A stretch of 64,000 bases of DNA from Bog-473 sp963838835 (GCA_963838835.1 CAWITA010000023.1:434001-498000), one strand, 5' to 3'; counted from the stretch's first letter, positions 1 to 8,877 are shown. The notes: generated from the letters alone by a model not told the origin. Program-made: numbers and translations.

Positions 1-123
1 GTGATCGCACGGGAGTACGGCTTGCCGGCCGTCGTGGGGGTGGAGCATGCCACCTGGCTGATCCGGGATGGACAGCGGATACGCCTGCACGGAACAGACG
101 GGTACATCGAGTTCCTGCCCTAG
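1..123 (+). CDS. C-terminus of a PEP-utilizing enzyme (partial)
   Basis: The window opens inside this gene. The 40 visible residues (VIAREYGLPAVVGVEHAT then DGQRIRLHGTDGYIEFLP) match the end of the PEP-utilizing mobile domain (PF00391), the swivelling phosphohistidine domain of PEP synthase, PPDK and rifampicin phosphotransferase. The ARE-GLPAVVG-AT and DGQ-I-LHG-G-I spacing is typical. The catalytic histidine would lie upstream of the window, so which member of the family this is cannot be told. The stop codon is TAG at 121-123, and the next gene is convergent. Confidence 0.75.
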   Translation: MIAREYGLPAVVGVEHATWLIRDGQRIRLHGTDGYIEFLP

Positions 124-193
124 GTGATTGCCACAACTCCACGACTGACCTGCACATTCTCAAATGATCGCTACCTGACCCGTGATAGCTACG

Positions 194-697
194 TCAGCAC
201 TCTCTTGTGTCAGGACTTTTCTGAAGCTGACGGGTGATCTGAATCTGCCCGACGTGTTCGCGAGCGTGCCCGTAGTTGCCGATCAACCAGGTGAGACCTG
301 TGCGCACCTGATCAGAGGGAAGCGTTGGTAGTGAAAGCTCTTCGATCATGCGACCGGCGTCAATCCGTGGCTCGAGTTCTCCGATCAGGTCGTCAGCCTC
401 TTGTAGCAACCGAAGTATGTCTGATCCCCTTAGCCTCGGCCCGACGAACTCCGCATCTCGGTCTCGCTCGGAAGCGACGCCAGCAACGCATCGGAGGGTC
501 TCGGCTTCGGAGCCGACCAGGTGTGTGATGATCGTCGCAATGGAGTTCATCCCCGGCATGGGTGCCCAGTTAAGGGTTTCGTCGTCGAGGCCATGCAGTT
601 CGTCACGAAGCAATTGGTGAACTTCTCGGAAGAGCGCCAAGATGGTGGATTGGGCGCCGGCGTCCATTGGGGCGACGGGAACCGGCACGGATCCCAT
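194..697 (-). CDS. DinB-like / DUF664-type four-helix protein
   Basis: About 167 residues. The helical pattern LFREVHQLLRDELHGLDDE, then MNSIATIITHLVGSEAE, and a late GNYGHAREHVGQIQITRQ segment is that of the DinB superfamily, whose members carry three metal-binding histidines; the H in THLVGSEAE and the C-terminal HAREH are the likely ligands. These proteins act as thiol-dependent transferases or stress proteins, but the substrate here is unknown. The frame is open far upstream, but that part is antisense to the next gene and lacks family similarity. I start at the Met giving MGSVPVPV; the Met ten codons on (667) is equally possible. No clear ribosome-binding site. Confidence 0.7.
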   Translation of the reverse strand: MGSVPVPVAPMDAGAQSTILALFREVHQLLRDELHGLDDETLNWAPMPGMNSIATIITHLVGSEAETLRCVAGVASERDRDAEFVGPRLRGSDILRLLQEADDLIGELEPRIDAGRMIEELSLPTLPSDQVRTGLTWLIGNYGHAREHVGQIQITRQLQKSPDTREC

Positions 698-844
698 TCT
701 GCACCGAACCACCGGTCGTTTGGGCTCAACCGCTGCCCGGTGTGACGCCTCGTCCCCGATCACCGTCTCGCGGCTAAACAGGCGGTACGTTGCCCGAGAA
801 CCGGTGATCTCGTGGAATCTGAAGCCACGCTGAAAGGATGTGCG

Positions 845-1258
845 ATGGAAGCTGCGGTGCGCGAAACGCGGGTCCGGAGATTCGTCGACGAGGTCTGGAA
901 CGGCCGCAACTACGAAGCAGCTGCTGACCTCTATGGCGAGGCCTATGCCAATGGGCTGGGGACTGGCCCTGCAGCCCGGAGCGAGGTCATACGCCGTTAC
1001 CACCAGACGTTCCCCGACCTGCGAATGGAGATCGACGAGCTCATCGTGGCCGGCGACACGGTCGTGCTCAGGGCCGCATTTCGTGGGACCGACACGGGTG
1101 GATATCTCGGACGCGCCCCGACGGGAAGATCGGTGGAGGAGTGGGCGGTCACCATCATGCACTTCGAGCACGACAGTGTGGTCAAGGAGTGGGTGGGCGC
1201 CGACAAGCTGGGTCTGTTCATACAGTTGGACGTACTTCACAATCCATGGCCCGACTAG
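845..1258 (+). CDS. SnoaL-like ester cyclase family protein
   Basis: 137 residues of the SnoaL/NTF2-like fold: an N-terminal helix (VRRFVDEVWNGRNYEAAADLY), the YHQTFPDLRMEIDELIVAGD strand pair, RAAFRGTDTGGYLG, and the closing strands IMHFEHDSVVKEWVGAD. The family includes polyketide cyclases and many uncharacterised small-molecule enzymes, and the reaction here is not predictable. The start is set at 845 because GAAAGGA lies just upstream; a Met at 812 has no such site. It diverges from the DinB-like gene across about 150 bp. Confidence 0.8.
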   Translation: MEAAVRETRVRRFVDEVWNGRNYEAAADLYGEAYANGLGTGPAARSEVIRRYHQTFPDLRMEIDELIVAGDTVVLRAAFRGTDTGGYLGRAPTGRSVEEWAVTIMHFEHDSVVKEWVGADKLGLFIQLDVLHNPWPD

Positions 1259-1525
1259 GCCCGCTGAATCATGCCCCGGCACGCCGGACATTCGGAACCG
1301 CTTCAGGGGGCACTCTACGGGCATTGACGCCGTCCAGGAGTTCGGCCCACCTCGAGGACTCACGGTGGCGTGCGGTTTCGGACGCCTTGCACGCAATGCT
1401 GCGCCCAGCACGGACGTGTCCCGCATCCAGAGTGATCGGTAGCTCTGCGCACGCAGGCGCAGCCAGCATCCAATCTCATGCGGCTCTCCCTCCTCCCCGA
1501 GACGGAACTGACCAAGCAGGCAGGT

Positions 1526-2380
1526 TCACACAGAGATCTCGAACACCGCTGACGCAGACGTGATCATGCGACCGCCGTTGCCTTCGTCGTAGAGGGACAG
1601 CCGAACCCCAACTGTCGAGCTTGCGCCGCGCACGGCTTCGCCATCGACACGGAATGGACCCACCTTTCCGCGCGAGAGGAACATGACGTGCCACGTCCGC
1701 ATTTGCAGGAGGTCGGTACCCACCAGGTCGGCGGCAAGATCGATCCCGGCGGTCTCCAGGAGGACGTGCTGAGGACCGAGGTGCAATGCGGCATCGGGTG
1801 AAGCGAGTTCCGCCACGAGTTCAGGCACTACCCAATGGCCGTCCGCCCGCTTCTTGCCGCCGAATACCAGCCAGAGGGGCGGAAGATCGGGCGAGTCGAC
1901 GATGTCGAGCGGGTTGGGCTCCATCTTCTGGAGACCGTCGGGAACGCCATCCAACTTCACCCCCTGGCCCTCTGTGAAAGCGATCACGCGATCCGGATCG
2001 TCGGCGTCGACGATCTTGGATCTGCTGTAACCCAGACGCCTGCCCAGATAAAGGCTCTCGGATTCCACCACCTCAATCCGACGAACGTCGTGGGCGGGAT
2101 CGAGAATCTGGCAGGAGTGGATGACCGGATTGGGCACCGTCTCGCGGTCAGAGCCGACGGCGCCCTCAGGCGAGCTGATGGACAACGGCGCCACCAACAG
2201 CCCACCGGAAGCGTTGCGCATGTCACGCCGAAGCGTCACCGTGTTGTCAACCTCTCCGCGGTCCATCGAACTGTGGCTGCGACCGATATATCGATAGCTC
2301 AAGAGACCGCCCCACCTGCGCTGTAGCTCGGCGGCGTACGCGACTGGGTCGTCCTTCATCTCCCGGATATCGCGCAACAT
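1526..2380 (-). CDS. Hotdog thioesterase-like protein
   Basis: 284 residues. The ends look like hotdog-fold segments: an N-terminal part with RYIGRSHSSMDRGEVDNTVTLR and a C-terminal part ending in GNGGRMITSASAVFEI, the closing strand of PaaI-like acyl-CoA thioesterases. A two-hotdog acyl-CoA binding or hydrolysing protein is the best guess, but no catalytic residue can be assigned with certainty. The start is taken at 2380 because TGGAGGTG lies seven bases upstream (2381-2390 on the complement). Five codons of upstream open frame are ignored. Confidence 0.55.
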   Translation of the reverse strand: MLRDIREMKDDPVAYAAELQRRWGGLLSYRYIGRSHSSMDRGEVDNTVTLRRDMRNASGGLLVAPLSISSPEGAVGSDRETVPNPVIHSCQILDPAHDVRRIEVVESESLYLGRRLGYSRSKIVDADDPDRVIAFTEGQGVKLDGVPDGLQKMEPNPLDIVDSPDLPPLWLVFGGKKRADGHWVVPELVAELASPDAALHLGPQHVLLETAGIDLAADLVGTDLLQMRTWHVMFLSRGKVGPFRVDGEAVRGASSTVGVRLSLYDEGNGGRMITSASAVFEISV

Positions 2381-2764
2381 CGCACCTCCAGACAATCGAG
2401 CGAAACCTGCGCCAGCGAGCGCACAGGGGAGCGCGGCAGAATTATCAATGGTCCAAACACCATCTCACGCCGGTTCGTAGGCGCGCTACACCCCATACGA
2501 GGGGCGACCAACCCGGGCCGGCGGCCGTGACAAGTTCGTTGCCGCACGGAATCACATGGGTGAGGAGACTCCAGGCTCAGGTTTGGACCTCCCACTGGCG
2601 GCAGGGTTTGGCATGCGCGAGGATCAGTGTCACTCGCGAGCACTGCGGCGGGCGCTGAACCGTCGTCAGAAGTTGCCCCTGTCCGTGACCATTGTTCGAG
2701 GTGACGTAGGGGGGCCATGACTCAGGCCGCCACTGGGCGAGCGTTCACACTCAAAGGAGTAATC
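2381..2764. other. Intergenic region, no gene recognised
   Basis: Between the thioesterase-like gene and the divergent DUF302 gene I see only short frames without family similarity. The last 50 bases hold two candidate start signals for the DUF302 gene: GGGGGG before ATG 2717 and AAAGGAG before GTG 2765. Confidence 0.4.
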
Positions 2765-3169
2765 GTGACGGTAAGCCCGAGTGAGCCTGGGACTGATATC
2801 ACGTCGAAGCTCAGCGATCTCACGGTCGCGGAGGCGGTGAGTCGGCTGCTGGACCTTCTCGAGACGAAGAAGGTTCGAGTCTTTGCTGCTATCGATCAAG
2901 CGGCCGAGGCGCGAAATGTCGGTTTGGCGCTGCGCGAGACCTGGCTGGTTCTGTTCGGCGATCCCACTGCAGGAACCCCGGTCATGGATGCCGCGCCGCT
3001 CTCGGGCCTCGATCTCCCTCTCAAGATCCTGATCTGGGACGACGATGGGCAGACGACCCTCTCGTACTATTCCGCACATGTCATCGCGAGACGGTATCGG
3101 TTGACTTCGTCTTTGCGGGCAAACCTCGCCGTAATCGATTCCCTGACCGACGCCCTCGTCGCGAGATAG
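2765..3169 (+). CDS. DUF302 domain protein
   Basis: 134 residues with the DUF302 layout: LTVAEAVSRLLDLLETKKVRVFAAIDQAAEARNVG in two pieces, ETWLVLFGDPTAGTPVMDAAP, then LDLPLKILIWDDDGQTTLSY. The family is a small alpha/beta fold of unknown biochemical role, often found near redox or metal genes. GTG at 2765 is chosen because AAAGGAG sits five bases upstream; an in-frame ATG at 2717 would add 16 residues and also has a purine-rich leader. Downstream is the cNMP/reductase fusion on the same strand, 128 bp away, so co-transcription is possible. Confidence 0.75.
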   Translation: MTVSPSEPGTDITSKLSDLTVAEAVSRLLDLLETKKVRVFAAIDQAAEARNVGLALRETWLVLFGDPTAGTPVMDAAPLSGLDLPLKILIWDDDGQTTLSYYSAHVIARRYRLTSSLRANLAVIDSLTDALVAR

Positions 3170-3297
3170 ACCTGGCGGATTTCGGAGAGCTAACTGAGCA
3201 GGCAGCCACCCTCGAAGAGGGAGCCTTCCTTGCATGCGTCGACGTGCTGAGCGCTAGGGCGGCCGCGTTCCATGTGCCGAGTGGGTAGGGTCCGGTC

Positions 3298-4935
3298 ATG
3301 ATCGACGAAAAGGCGTTTCCGCAGCTCGACGAGGCCGACGTAGCGTTGGTCGGCAGCCTGGGCACCCGACGCCGGGTCGCTGAGGGCGAATATCTGTATC
3401 GGGAGGGCGATCTGACGTACGACTTCTTTGTCAGCGTCACGGCGGAGATCGACATCCTCGTGGGAGTCGACGGCGGAGAGCGGACGGTTGCCCATCATGG
3501 GCCGGGCCGCTTCCTGGGCGAGCTGAACATGCTCACCGGAATGCGCGTGTTCGTCTCCGCACGGGTCGCTGCAGCGGGTGAGGTCATTGCCGTCCCCCGC
3601 GAGAGCCTGCGCCAACTGATGGCAACCAATCCCCGACTCGGTGACACGATCCTGGCGGCGTTCATCGCCCGCCGTTCGATTCTGCTCGAGGAGGCAGCCC
3701 CGACGATCCGGGTGATTGGATCGAGGTTCTCGCCTGAATCGCTTCGAGTGCGGGAATTCCTCTCTCGCACGCGTATTCCCCACGAGTGGCTGGACTCCGA
3801 CGCTGACCCCCAGGCGGAGAGCCTGATTCAGCAATTCTCCATCGGTCCGAACGACCTGCCCGTGGTAATCGTCACCGGATCGGTGTTGCGCAATTCGACG
3901 CCGGGTGAGCTCGCGAGCTTCCTCGGCCTCACGCTTGAGAACCTGCCTGAGCGCTGCTTTGACCTCGTGGTCGTGGGAGGAGGCCCAGCAGGCCTCGCGG
4001 CAGCGGTCTACGGGGCGTCTGAGGGGTTGAGCACACTCGGGATCGAGATGACTGCCCCGGGCGGTCAGGCCGGCACCAGTTCCCGGATCGAGAACTACCT
4101 CGGGTTCCCGATGGGTGTCTCCGGCACCGAGCTGACCCAACGCGCCGTGATTCAGGCGGAAAAGTTCGGCGCCCGGCTCACCGTGCCGTGCACGGCGGTC
4201 TCGCTCCGCAACCACGGCGGATACCTAGTCGTGAAGCTGAGCGACGGCAGCGAGGTTGCGGGCCGTGCAATCGTGGCCGCCACGGGGGCGGCCTATCGTC
4301 GCCTCGATGCCGGCCGCCTGAGCGACTTCGAGGGGAAGGGCGTGTACTACGCCGCGACCGACATGGAGGCGCGCCAATGCAGCGGTGCGTCGGTGGTCGT
4401 CGCGGGTGGGGGCAACTCTGCCGGCCAAGCTGCCATCTTCCTCGCGCAGAACAGTTGTCGGGTGATGATCGTCATCCGCGGCAACGATCTCGAGAAGAGC
4501 ATGTCGCGCTACCTGCTCGAGCGTGTTGAGGCGGACCCAGCGATTACCGTACGCACCGATTCCACGATCTCGGCTCTCGAGGGAGACCAGACGCTTGAGG
4601 CCGTGCGGTTGCATCACGCGGATGGCGAGAGTGTCGTCGAGTGTGCTGGGCTCTTCTCCTTCATCGGTGCCGACCCGGCCTCCGAGTGGCTTTCAGGATG
4701 CGCGGCCCTGGACGACCGGAGATTCATCCTGACAGATGCGTCGCTATCCGCCGAGCATCTGGGCGCGGCCTGGGAGCCTCTGGACAGGATGCCTCTGCCC
4801 TTCGAAACCAGTCATCCGGGCCTCTTCGCCGTGGGCGACGTGCGTTCGGGCTCCATGAAACGGGTTGCTTCAGCCGTGGGCGAAGGGTCGGGCGCGGTTC
4901 GCGCGGTCCACCAGTACCTCGGCTTTGCTCATTGA
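3298..4935 (+). CDS. cNMP-binding domain fused to thioredoxin-reductase-like FAD protein
   Basis: 545 residues in three parts. Residues 1-135 are a cyclic-nucleotide-binding (CAP-like) beta roll (EGEYLYREGD, GPGRFLGELNMLTG). Residues 137-215 have a thioredoxin-like fold (IRVIGSRFSPES, NDLPVVIVTG) without CxxC. Residues 220-545 are a pyridine-nucleotide-disulfide reductase with the FAD motif VVVGGGPAGLAAAVYGA, the NADPH motif VVVAGGGNSAGQA and a C-terminal GLFAVGDVRSGSMKRVASAVGEG. The thioredoxin reductase CxxC is absent: where CATC is expected the protein reads YYAATD. It therefore probably passes electrons to something other than thioredoxin, possibly gated by a nucleotide ligand. The architecture recurs in actinobacteria, but the partner is unknown. 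Confidence 0.85.
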   Translation: MIDEKAFPQLDEADVALVGSLGTRRRVAEGEYLYREGDLTYDFFVSVTAEIDILVGVDGGERTVAHHGPGRFLGELNMLTGMRVFVSARVAAAGEVIAVPRESLRQLMATNPRLGDTILAAFIARRSILLEEAAPTIRVIGSRFSPESLRVREFLSRTRIPHEWLDSDADPQAESLIQQFSIGPNDLPVVIVTGSVLRNSTPGELASFLGLTLENLPERCFDLVVVGGGPAGLAAAVYGASEGLSTLGIEMTAPGGQAGTSSRIENYLGFPMGVSGTELTQRAVIQAEKFGARLTVPCTAVSLRNHGGYLVVKLSDGSEVAGRAIVAATGAAYRRLDAGRLSDFEGKGVYYAATDMEARQCSGASVVVAGGGNSAGQAAIFLAQNSCRVMIVIRGNDLEKSMSRYLLERVEADPAITVRTDSTISALEGDQTLEAVRLHHADGESVVECAGLFSFIGADPASEWLSGCAALDDRRFILTDASLSAEHLGAAWEPLDRMPLPFETSHPGLFAVGDVRSGSMKRVASAVGEGSGAVRAVHQYLGFAH

Positions 4936-5115
4936 ATGTGATCTATCCGTTCCACGAGACCGCCCGGTCTGGGGGTGGGGTTGCCTACGTCGGATCACCG
5001 TGCACGATTGTCCACGGTCCGTCCTCATGGATCTGCTCGCGCACGGACCATGTGTGTCGCTCGTCCACGCTTGAGCGAATGCTTCCCTAAAGGGACCCGT
5101 GAGGTGCGTCCTTGA

Positions 5116-6315
5116 TCACGACACACCAGCCGAACGCGGCGTAAACGCCAGACTGGGCGTCTCGGGCACACAATTGATTCCGGCCGCCACTTCTGCCACT
5201 TCGGGGCCTAGCTTCGCGGCCAGTAGCCCGAGGTGCTCGACATCGAATCCGTACACGTGTGCGGCATTATGGCCCACCATCTTGGTCACATCGTCGGAGT
5301 CAACGCCCGCGTACGTATGCGCGAGAGCTTCACGGCTGAAGGGAAACGTTCCCTCTTCGTGTGGAAAATCGCTACCCCACATGATCCGGTCGACACCGAT
5401 AAGAGCACGATCAGCGGCGTCCTCACGAGTCATGAAGCTGGCCCCAATCCAACAGTTCGTGTCCCAGTATTCACTCGGCTTTTGCCCAAGGCGAAACGGA
5501 TCAAGAAATGTCAAGGCACCGATGCTGCCTTCATCTTGTTTTGCCTGGATGTCGTCCATCGCTTGGAGCGTCGTAGAAACCCACTTCGATCCCGCTTCTG
5601 CCACCACAAACTTGAGACCGGGGAATCGGTCGAACACGCCAGACATGATGAGCGACCACAGGGGGCGATGCGAGTAGAAACTCGCTTCCAATACGAACAG
5701 CGCCAGTGTTGCGGGGTAGTAGCCCTCATTCGGAGATCCGCCTCCACCATGGACATTGATGACTACGCCCCGCTCTTCGCAGGCCCGCCACACTGGGTCG
5801 TAGACAGGTGAGTGCAGCGGCTCGATACCACTGCCCGGCGGCACTCCTGGGAGTAGAACTCCGCCCTTGAGATTGTGTTCAGCAACCCAGCCCACCTCAC
5901 GAACTGCCTCCTCGACGTCATTCAGGAGCAACTGTCCGATGCCGGCGCGCCGACCGGGAAGTGCCGCGCACCATTCGGCTAACCACCGGTTGTGGGCACG
6001 CAGACCAGCAAGTCGCAAGGGGTAGTCGGTCGCTGATGGTGTCGGGGTCACCAGGCCGCTCGTCGGGAAGAAGGGCGGTACGGTGTTCGGGTACACCACT
6101 TCGCCCACTATTCCGTCGGCTTCAAGTGCCTTCTGACGTACTTCGGTATCCCAATTACGATTCGCGTCAGGCGCGGTCAAGTCCCGAAATGGATTTTCGT
6201 AAGCCGCGAGCCAGCGATCGAACTGATCGTGATAGCGGGCTTCGAGGTACGGACGGTAGGCAGGGAGGTCGGCGCCCGCATGGCAATCTGCAGAGATGAC
6301 GGTGTAACGATCCAT
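5116..6315 (-). CDS. Amidohydrolase family protein (amidohydrolase_2)
   Basis: 399 residues of the PF04909 metal-dependent hydrolase/decarboxylase family (ACMSD-like TIM barrel). Visible landmarks are the N-terminal metal motif variant ISADCHAG, INVHGGGG in mid-barrel, FPGLKFVVAEAGSKWV, and the C-terminal DRIMWGSDFPHEEGTFP, whose Asp is the usual catalytic residue. Substrates in this family are typically carboxylated aromatics or beta-diketone-like intermediates; none can be named here. The start is at MDRYTVI, with GGGGTGAGGAGC upstream. The open frame beyond it is the remains of an SDR gene. It is the last gene of a minus-strand operon. Confidence 0.85.
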   Translation of the reverse strand: MDRYTVISADCHAGADLPAYRPYLEARYHDQFDRWLAAYENPFRDLTAPDANRNWDTEVRQKALEADGIVGEVVYPNTVPPFFPTSGLVTPTPSATDYPLRLAGLRAHNRWLAEWCAALPGRRAGIGQLLLNDVEEAVREVGWVAEHNLKGGVLLPGVPPGSGIEPLHSPVYDPVWRACEERGVVINVHGGGGSPNEGYYPATLALFVLEASFYSHRPLWSLIMSGVFDRFPGLKFVVAEAGSKWVSTTLQAMDDIQAKQDEGSIGALTFLDPFRLGQKPSEYWDTNCWIGASFMTREDAADRALIGVDRIMWGSDFPHEEGTFPFSREALAHTYAGVDSDDVTKMVGHNAAHVYGFDVEHLGLLAAKLGPEVAEVAAGINCVPETPSLAFTPRSAGVS

Positions 6316-6329
6316 GCCGTGCTCCTCAC

Positions 6330-6687
6330 CCCCAGTGACGGACACAACGAAAGTCTGTTGCAAACTCGACTGGGCGCCTGCGGCCACGAGCATAGGGCCT
6401 CGCCGGCGCGCTATTGGCGAGGATGTCGAGCCACCCAACCGCTCGACGGCGTGCCGGACCATGGCAATGACCTGGGCCTCCATCTGTTACATCGGTTGGA
6501 ATAATCAGCAGCGCCCTACCGGTGCCACTCTCCATTGACGATGCCCTTCGCTCAAGATCGACGACCGTCCCGTGCCGCAACCACTCTTTCAGCCCTTGGC
6601 GCGGCGGGCAGGGACGCGATCGCCGCCCGACACCGTGCCGGTCCCGGCGACGATGGCGACGCGACCGGAGGGGTCGAACGAGCCCAT
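6330..6687 (-). pseudogene. Short-chain dehydrogenase remnant, multiply frameshifted
   Basis: Six bases after the GntR stop a start codon opens MGSFDPSGRVAIVAGTGT, the N-terminus of a short-chain dehydrogenase including part of its glycine-rich nucleotide loop. It stops after 32 codons (TGA at 6589-6591). Further SDR pieces follow in shifting frames on the same strand: ALLIIPTDVTD, then QVIAMVRHAVERLGG, WLDILANSA and GPMLVAAG. They correspond in order to the strand-4/DVTD region, helix and NNAG region of an SDR. The C-terminal two-thirds, including YxxxK, is gone, replaced by the amidohydrolase gene. It is therefore a decayed operon member rather than a sequencing slip alone. Confidence 0.7.
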
Positions 6688-6690
6688 CGT

Positions 6691-7353
6691 TTACTTCTCG
6701 ATGACCCCTCGACGCTTGAGATGCCGTACGACGGATCGGCCGGCGTCGCGAAAGTCCTCGATCCGGTAGTGGGCAGCCCGTTCACCCTGGCCGGCGACGA
6801 CCGCCTCGAACACGCGGGTGTGAACCTGCATTGTCTTCGCATGGCTGCGGTCGATGTACTGGAACGCCTGTGCCAAGAACCCGGCGTGGGCGCGCAGCTG
6901 TGCGCGCAACCGCCGGGAGCCGCCGGCGCGGTGCTCGACCGTCATGATCTCCGACACCAGCTTGAAGATCTGGTCTTTGTCGGTTGGCCGCGTCGCCCGC
7001 AGCTCATCGAGCAGCGCGCGTAGGGTGGCGATCGTGTCGAGGTCCTGCCTCGCGGCAAGGCGCTGCACAGCGAGACCGCTGAGGAGACCCATGATCTCGA
7101 AGTCGTCGAGGACTGACTGAGCGTCGAAGGGCTCCACGAAGACGCCACGGTGGTACCTGGTCGACACGATCCCGTCGCGCTCGAGCATCACAAGGGCCTC
7201 ACGCACGGGTAGCCGGCTGATCCCGAGCGTCTTTTCCAGCTCGTTGTGGTCAATACGATCCCCGGACCCGAGCTCGCCGGTGAACAGACGCTCGAGGATG
7301 TGGTCGACGACCGCAGCGCTGGTTTTCGTGCGCACCAGGCGGTTGTCCGCCAT
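6691..7353 (-). CDS. GntR family regulator, FadR-type
   Basis: 220 residues. An N-terminal winged helix (AVVDHILERLFTGELGSGDR, then ISRLPVREALVMLERDGIV and YHRGVFV) is followed by an all-helical FCD ligand-binding domain with likely metal or acid-binding histidines (VEHRAGGSRRLRAQL, HTRVFEAV). FadR-type members sense acyl-CoAs or carboxylic acids. The start at 7353 overlaps the stop of the VOC gene by one base (TGATG), so it is translationally coupled in the TesB-VOC-GntR operon. A perfect palindrome at 8860-8872, in front of the operon, is a plausible operator for autoregulation. Confidence 0.9.
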   Translation of the reverse strand: MADNRLVRTKTSAAVVDHILERLFTGELGSGDRIDHNELEKTLGISRLPVREALVMLERDGIVSTRYHRGVFVEPFDAQSVLDDFEIMGLLSGLAVQRLAARQDLDTIATLRALLDELRATRPTDKDQIFKLVSEIMTVEHRAGGSRRLRAQLRAHAGFLAQAFQYIDRSHAKTMQVHTRVFEAVVAGQGERAAHYRIEDFRDAGRSVVRHLKRRGVIEK

Positions 7354-7946
7354 CACCCGTCCTTCGATCCCGGCACCCGATAGCCGTCGCGAGTCAGAAG
7401 CCGGACCGGATCGCTGCCGTCCCAGTTCGCGCACGTTTCCGAGATTGCGTGAAGCTGTGCCAGGAAACCGGGCGTCTGCTCGACGATCTCTGTGTAGAAC
7501 CCGAATGCGGCGACGGTGTCGACGTACGCCACGCGAAACCGACCACTGAGGCTCTCGGCCGCTATGCCGTAGCCCATCGCTTCGAAGTGCGCCTTCTTGG
7601 CGCTGTACTCCCCCGTGACAGTGGCGATCTGGTGGAAGGCGGAAGTCCCTTCACGGCTCCAGTCTCGGTAGAGGCTGGGTGTGTCGCAGTGTTGCTGGAT
7701 GAGCTCGATCTGAACTGGTCCAGCCTGGGTGACCCCGACCTGGATCCGCAGCGTGCGCACGTCGCCGTCGCGGTAGATCAGCTTCTGGTCGATGACCGGC
7801 AGGACGTGAAACGGTCCGACACCGAACGCCTCGACCCAGGCCGTCGCGGCCGCGACGATGTCGCCAACCACGTGGCCAAGCTGCCAAAACCGGAATTCGC
7901 CCTCGGGCCATGGCTGCTCGAACAAGCGATGTGCCGGAGCGGTCAT
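7353..7946 (-). CDS. VOC/glyoxalase family protein
   Basis: 197 residues with VOC-fold landmarks: FRFWQLGHVVGDIVAAATAW (first strand-helix with a metal-type histidine), VGPFHVLPVIDQ, QVGVTQAGPVQIELIQQH, TSAFHQIATVTGEYSAKK, and FGFYTEIVEQTPGFLAQLH near the end. It resembles the glyoxalase_4 / methylmalonyl-CoA-epimerase-like group found in steroid and aromatic catabolism clusters. The Met at 7946 is chosen because it overlaps the thioesterase stop in an ATGA quartet; upstream residues in the same frame overlap TesB and show no similarity. The substrate is unknown. Confidence 0.8.
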   Translation of the reverse strand: MTAPAHRLFEQPWPEGEFRFWQLGHVVGDIVAAATAWVEAFGVGPFHVLPVIDQKLIYRDGDVRTLRIQVGVTQAGPVQIELIQQHCDTPSLYRDWSREGTSAFHQIATVTGEYSAKKAHFEAMGYGIAAESLSGRFRVAYVDTVAAFGFYTEIVEQTPGFLAQLHAISETCANWDGSDPVRLLTRDGYRVPGSKDG

Positions 7947-8824
7947 GGCGTCGACCGCACCCGCAGCAGCACCTCTTGAGCAACCGAGGCGACGAGCCGC
8001 CCCTCGGTGTCGTGGATCCTGCCGGAGGCAAGACCACGGTCGCCGACCAGCGCGACTGCCTCTTGGGTGTGAAGGTGCCAACCGTCGAAGCGGACCGGGC
8101 GGTGGAACCAGATGGCATGATCGAGGCTGAGCCCACTGGCTCGTCCGGGCCCGAATTCTTCTGGGTGCAGGCGAAAGAGCATGTCCATGAGGAAGAAGTC
8201 GCTGGCATAGGCGAGCAACGCCGCGTTCAGCGCGTGGTTGTCGCCGACATCACGCGGAAGGCGCATCCAGTGCGCACGTGGCGACACGGCGTTGGTTCCG
8301 GCGAGGAACGAAGGTGACTCCGGCAGACGGATTTCGACGGCTGGCGGCTGCTCGATCCAGTGCTGCCCACTGGGAGCCGCAGCGGCCCAGTCCTGTAGGA
8401 GGGGCACCTCCGCCGGCGACGGCGCAGAGCCGGGCGACGCGGCGACGTCGGGTCCGGAGCGGTTCTCACCGAACGAGACGATCGCCACGAGGAGTGTCGC
8501 CCCATCCTCCAGCACGACGACCTCGCGCGTCGCCATGGATCGGCCCTCGCGTACGCGGGTGACGGCAACTTCGACCGGCGCGCCCGGTGTGCCCGCCTGT
8601 ACGAAGGCAGCATGCAGCGAGAGGACGTCCTTGTCCTCCACGGTGGCCGCCGCGCCGACCACTGCCTGGGCGAGGAGCTGGCCGCCGAAGACCCGACTCC
8701 GCATACTTGACATCGTCGGCTCCAGAGCGAAGCGGTCATCGCCCAGCGGAGTCAGCTCGATCGCCGCGATGAGGCCGTCGAGCGAGGCGGCGATCGCTGC
8801 GTCCAGCTCCCCTTGCGCGCTCAT
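7943..8824 (-). CDS. tesB: Acyl-CoA thioesterase II
   Basis: 293 residues with the double-hotdog plan of TesB: N-terminal SMRSRVFGGQLLAQAVVGAA, LHAAFVQAG, then the second hotdog with HALNAALLAYASDFFLMD, SLDHAIWFHRPVRFDGWHLH and RGLASGRIHDTEGRLVASVAQE. The Asp in YASD and the Q/T pair of the C-terminal hotdog match the usual catalytic triad region. It hydrolyses acyl-CoA to free acid and CoA in the cytosol. It is the first gene of the minus operon; ATG 8824 is used because GAGG lies five bases upstream, rather than GTG 8830. Confidence 0.9.
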   Translation of the reverse strand: MSAQGELDAAIAASLDGLIAAIELTPLGDDRFALEPTMSSMRSRVFGGQLLAQAVVGAAATVEDKDVLSLHAAFVQAGTPGAPVEVAVTRVREGRSMATREVVVLEDGATLLVAIVSFGENRSGPDVAASPGSAPSPAEVPLLQDWAAAAPSGQHWIEQPPAVEIRLPESPSFLAGTNAVSPRAHWMRLPRDVGDNHALNAALLAYASDFFLMDMLFRLHPEEFGPGRASGLSLDHAIWFHRPVRFDGWHLHTQEAVALVGDRGLASGRIHDTEGRLVASVAQEVLLRVRSTP

Positions 8825-8859
8825 GGGCACCTCGCTACCCTACCTCGGGTGGCTCGTTT

Positions 8860-8872
8860 TGATCAAAGATCA
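8860..8872. promoter_or_regulatory. Perfect palindrome between divergent operons (candidate GntR operator)
   Basis: TGATCAAAGATCA is a perfect 5-3-5 inverted repeat in the 53 bp separating the TesB-VOC-GntR operon from the epimerase-sulfotransferase-DUF1214 operon. FadR-type regulators bind short palindromes of about this size, and one is encoded three genes away. Binding here would control both operons. No footprint or conservation data are available. Confidence 0.5.
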
Positions 8873-8877
8873 GAACC

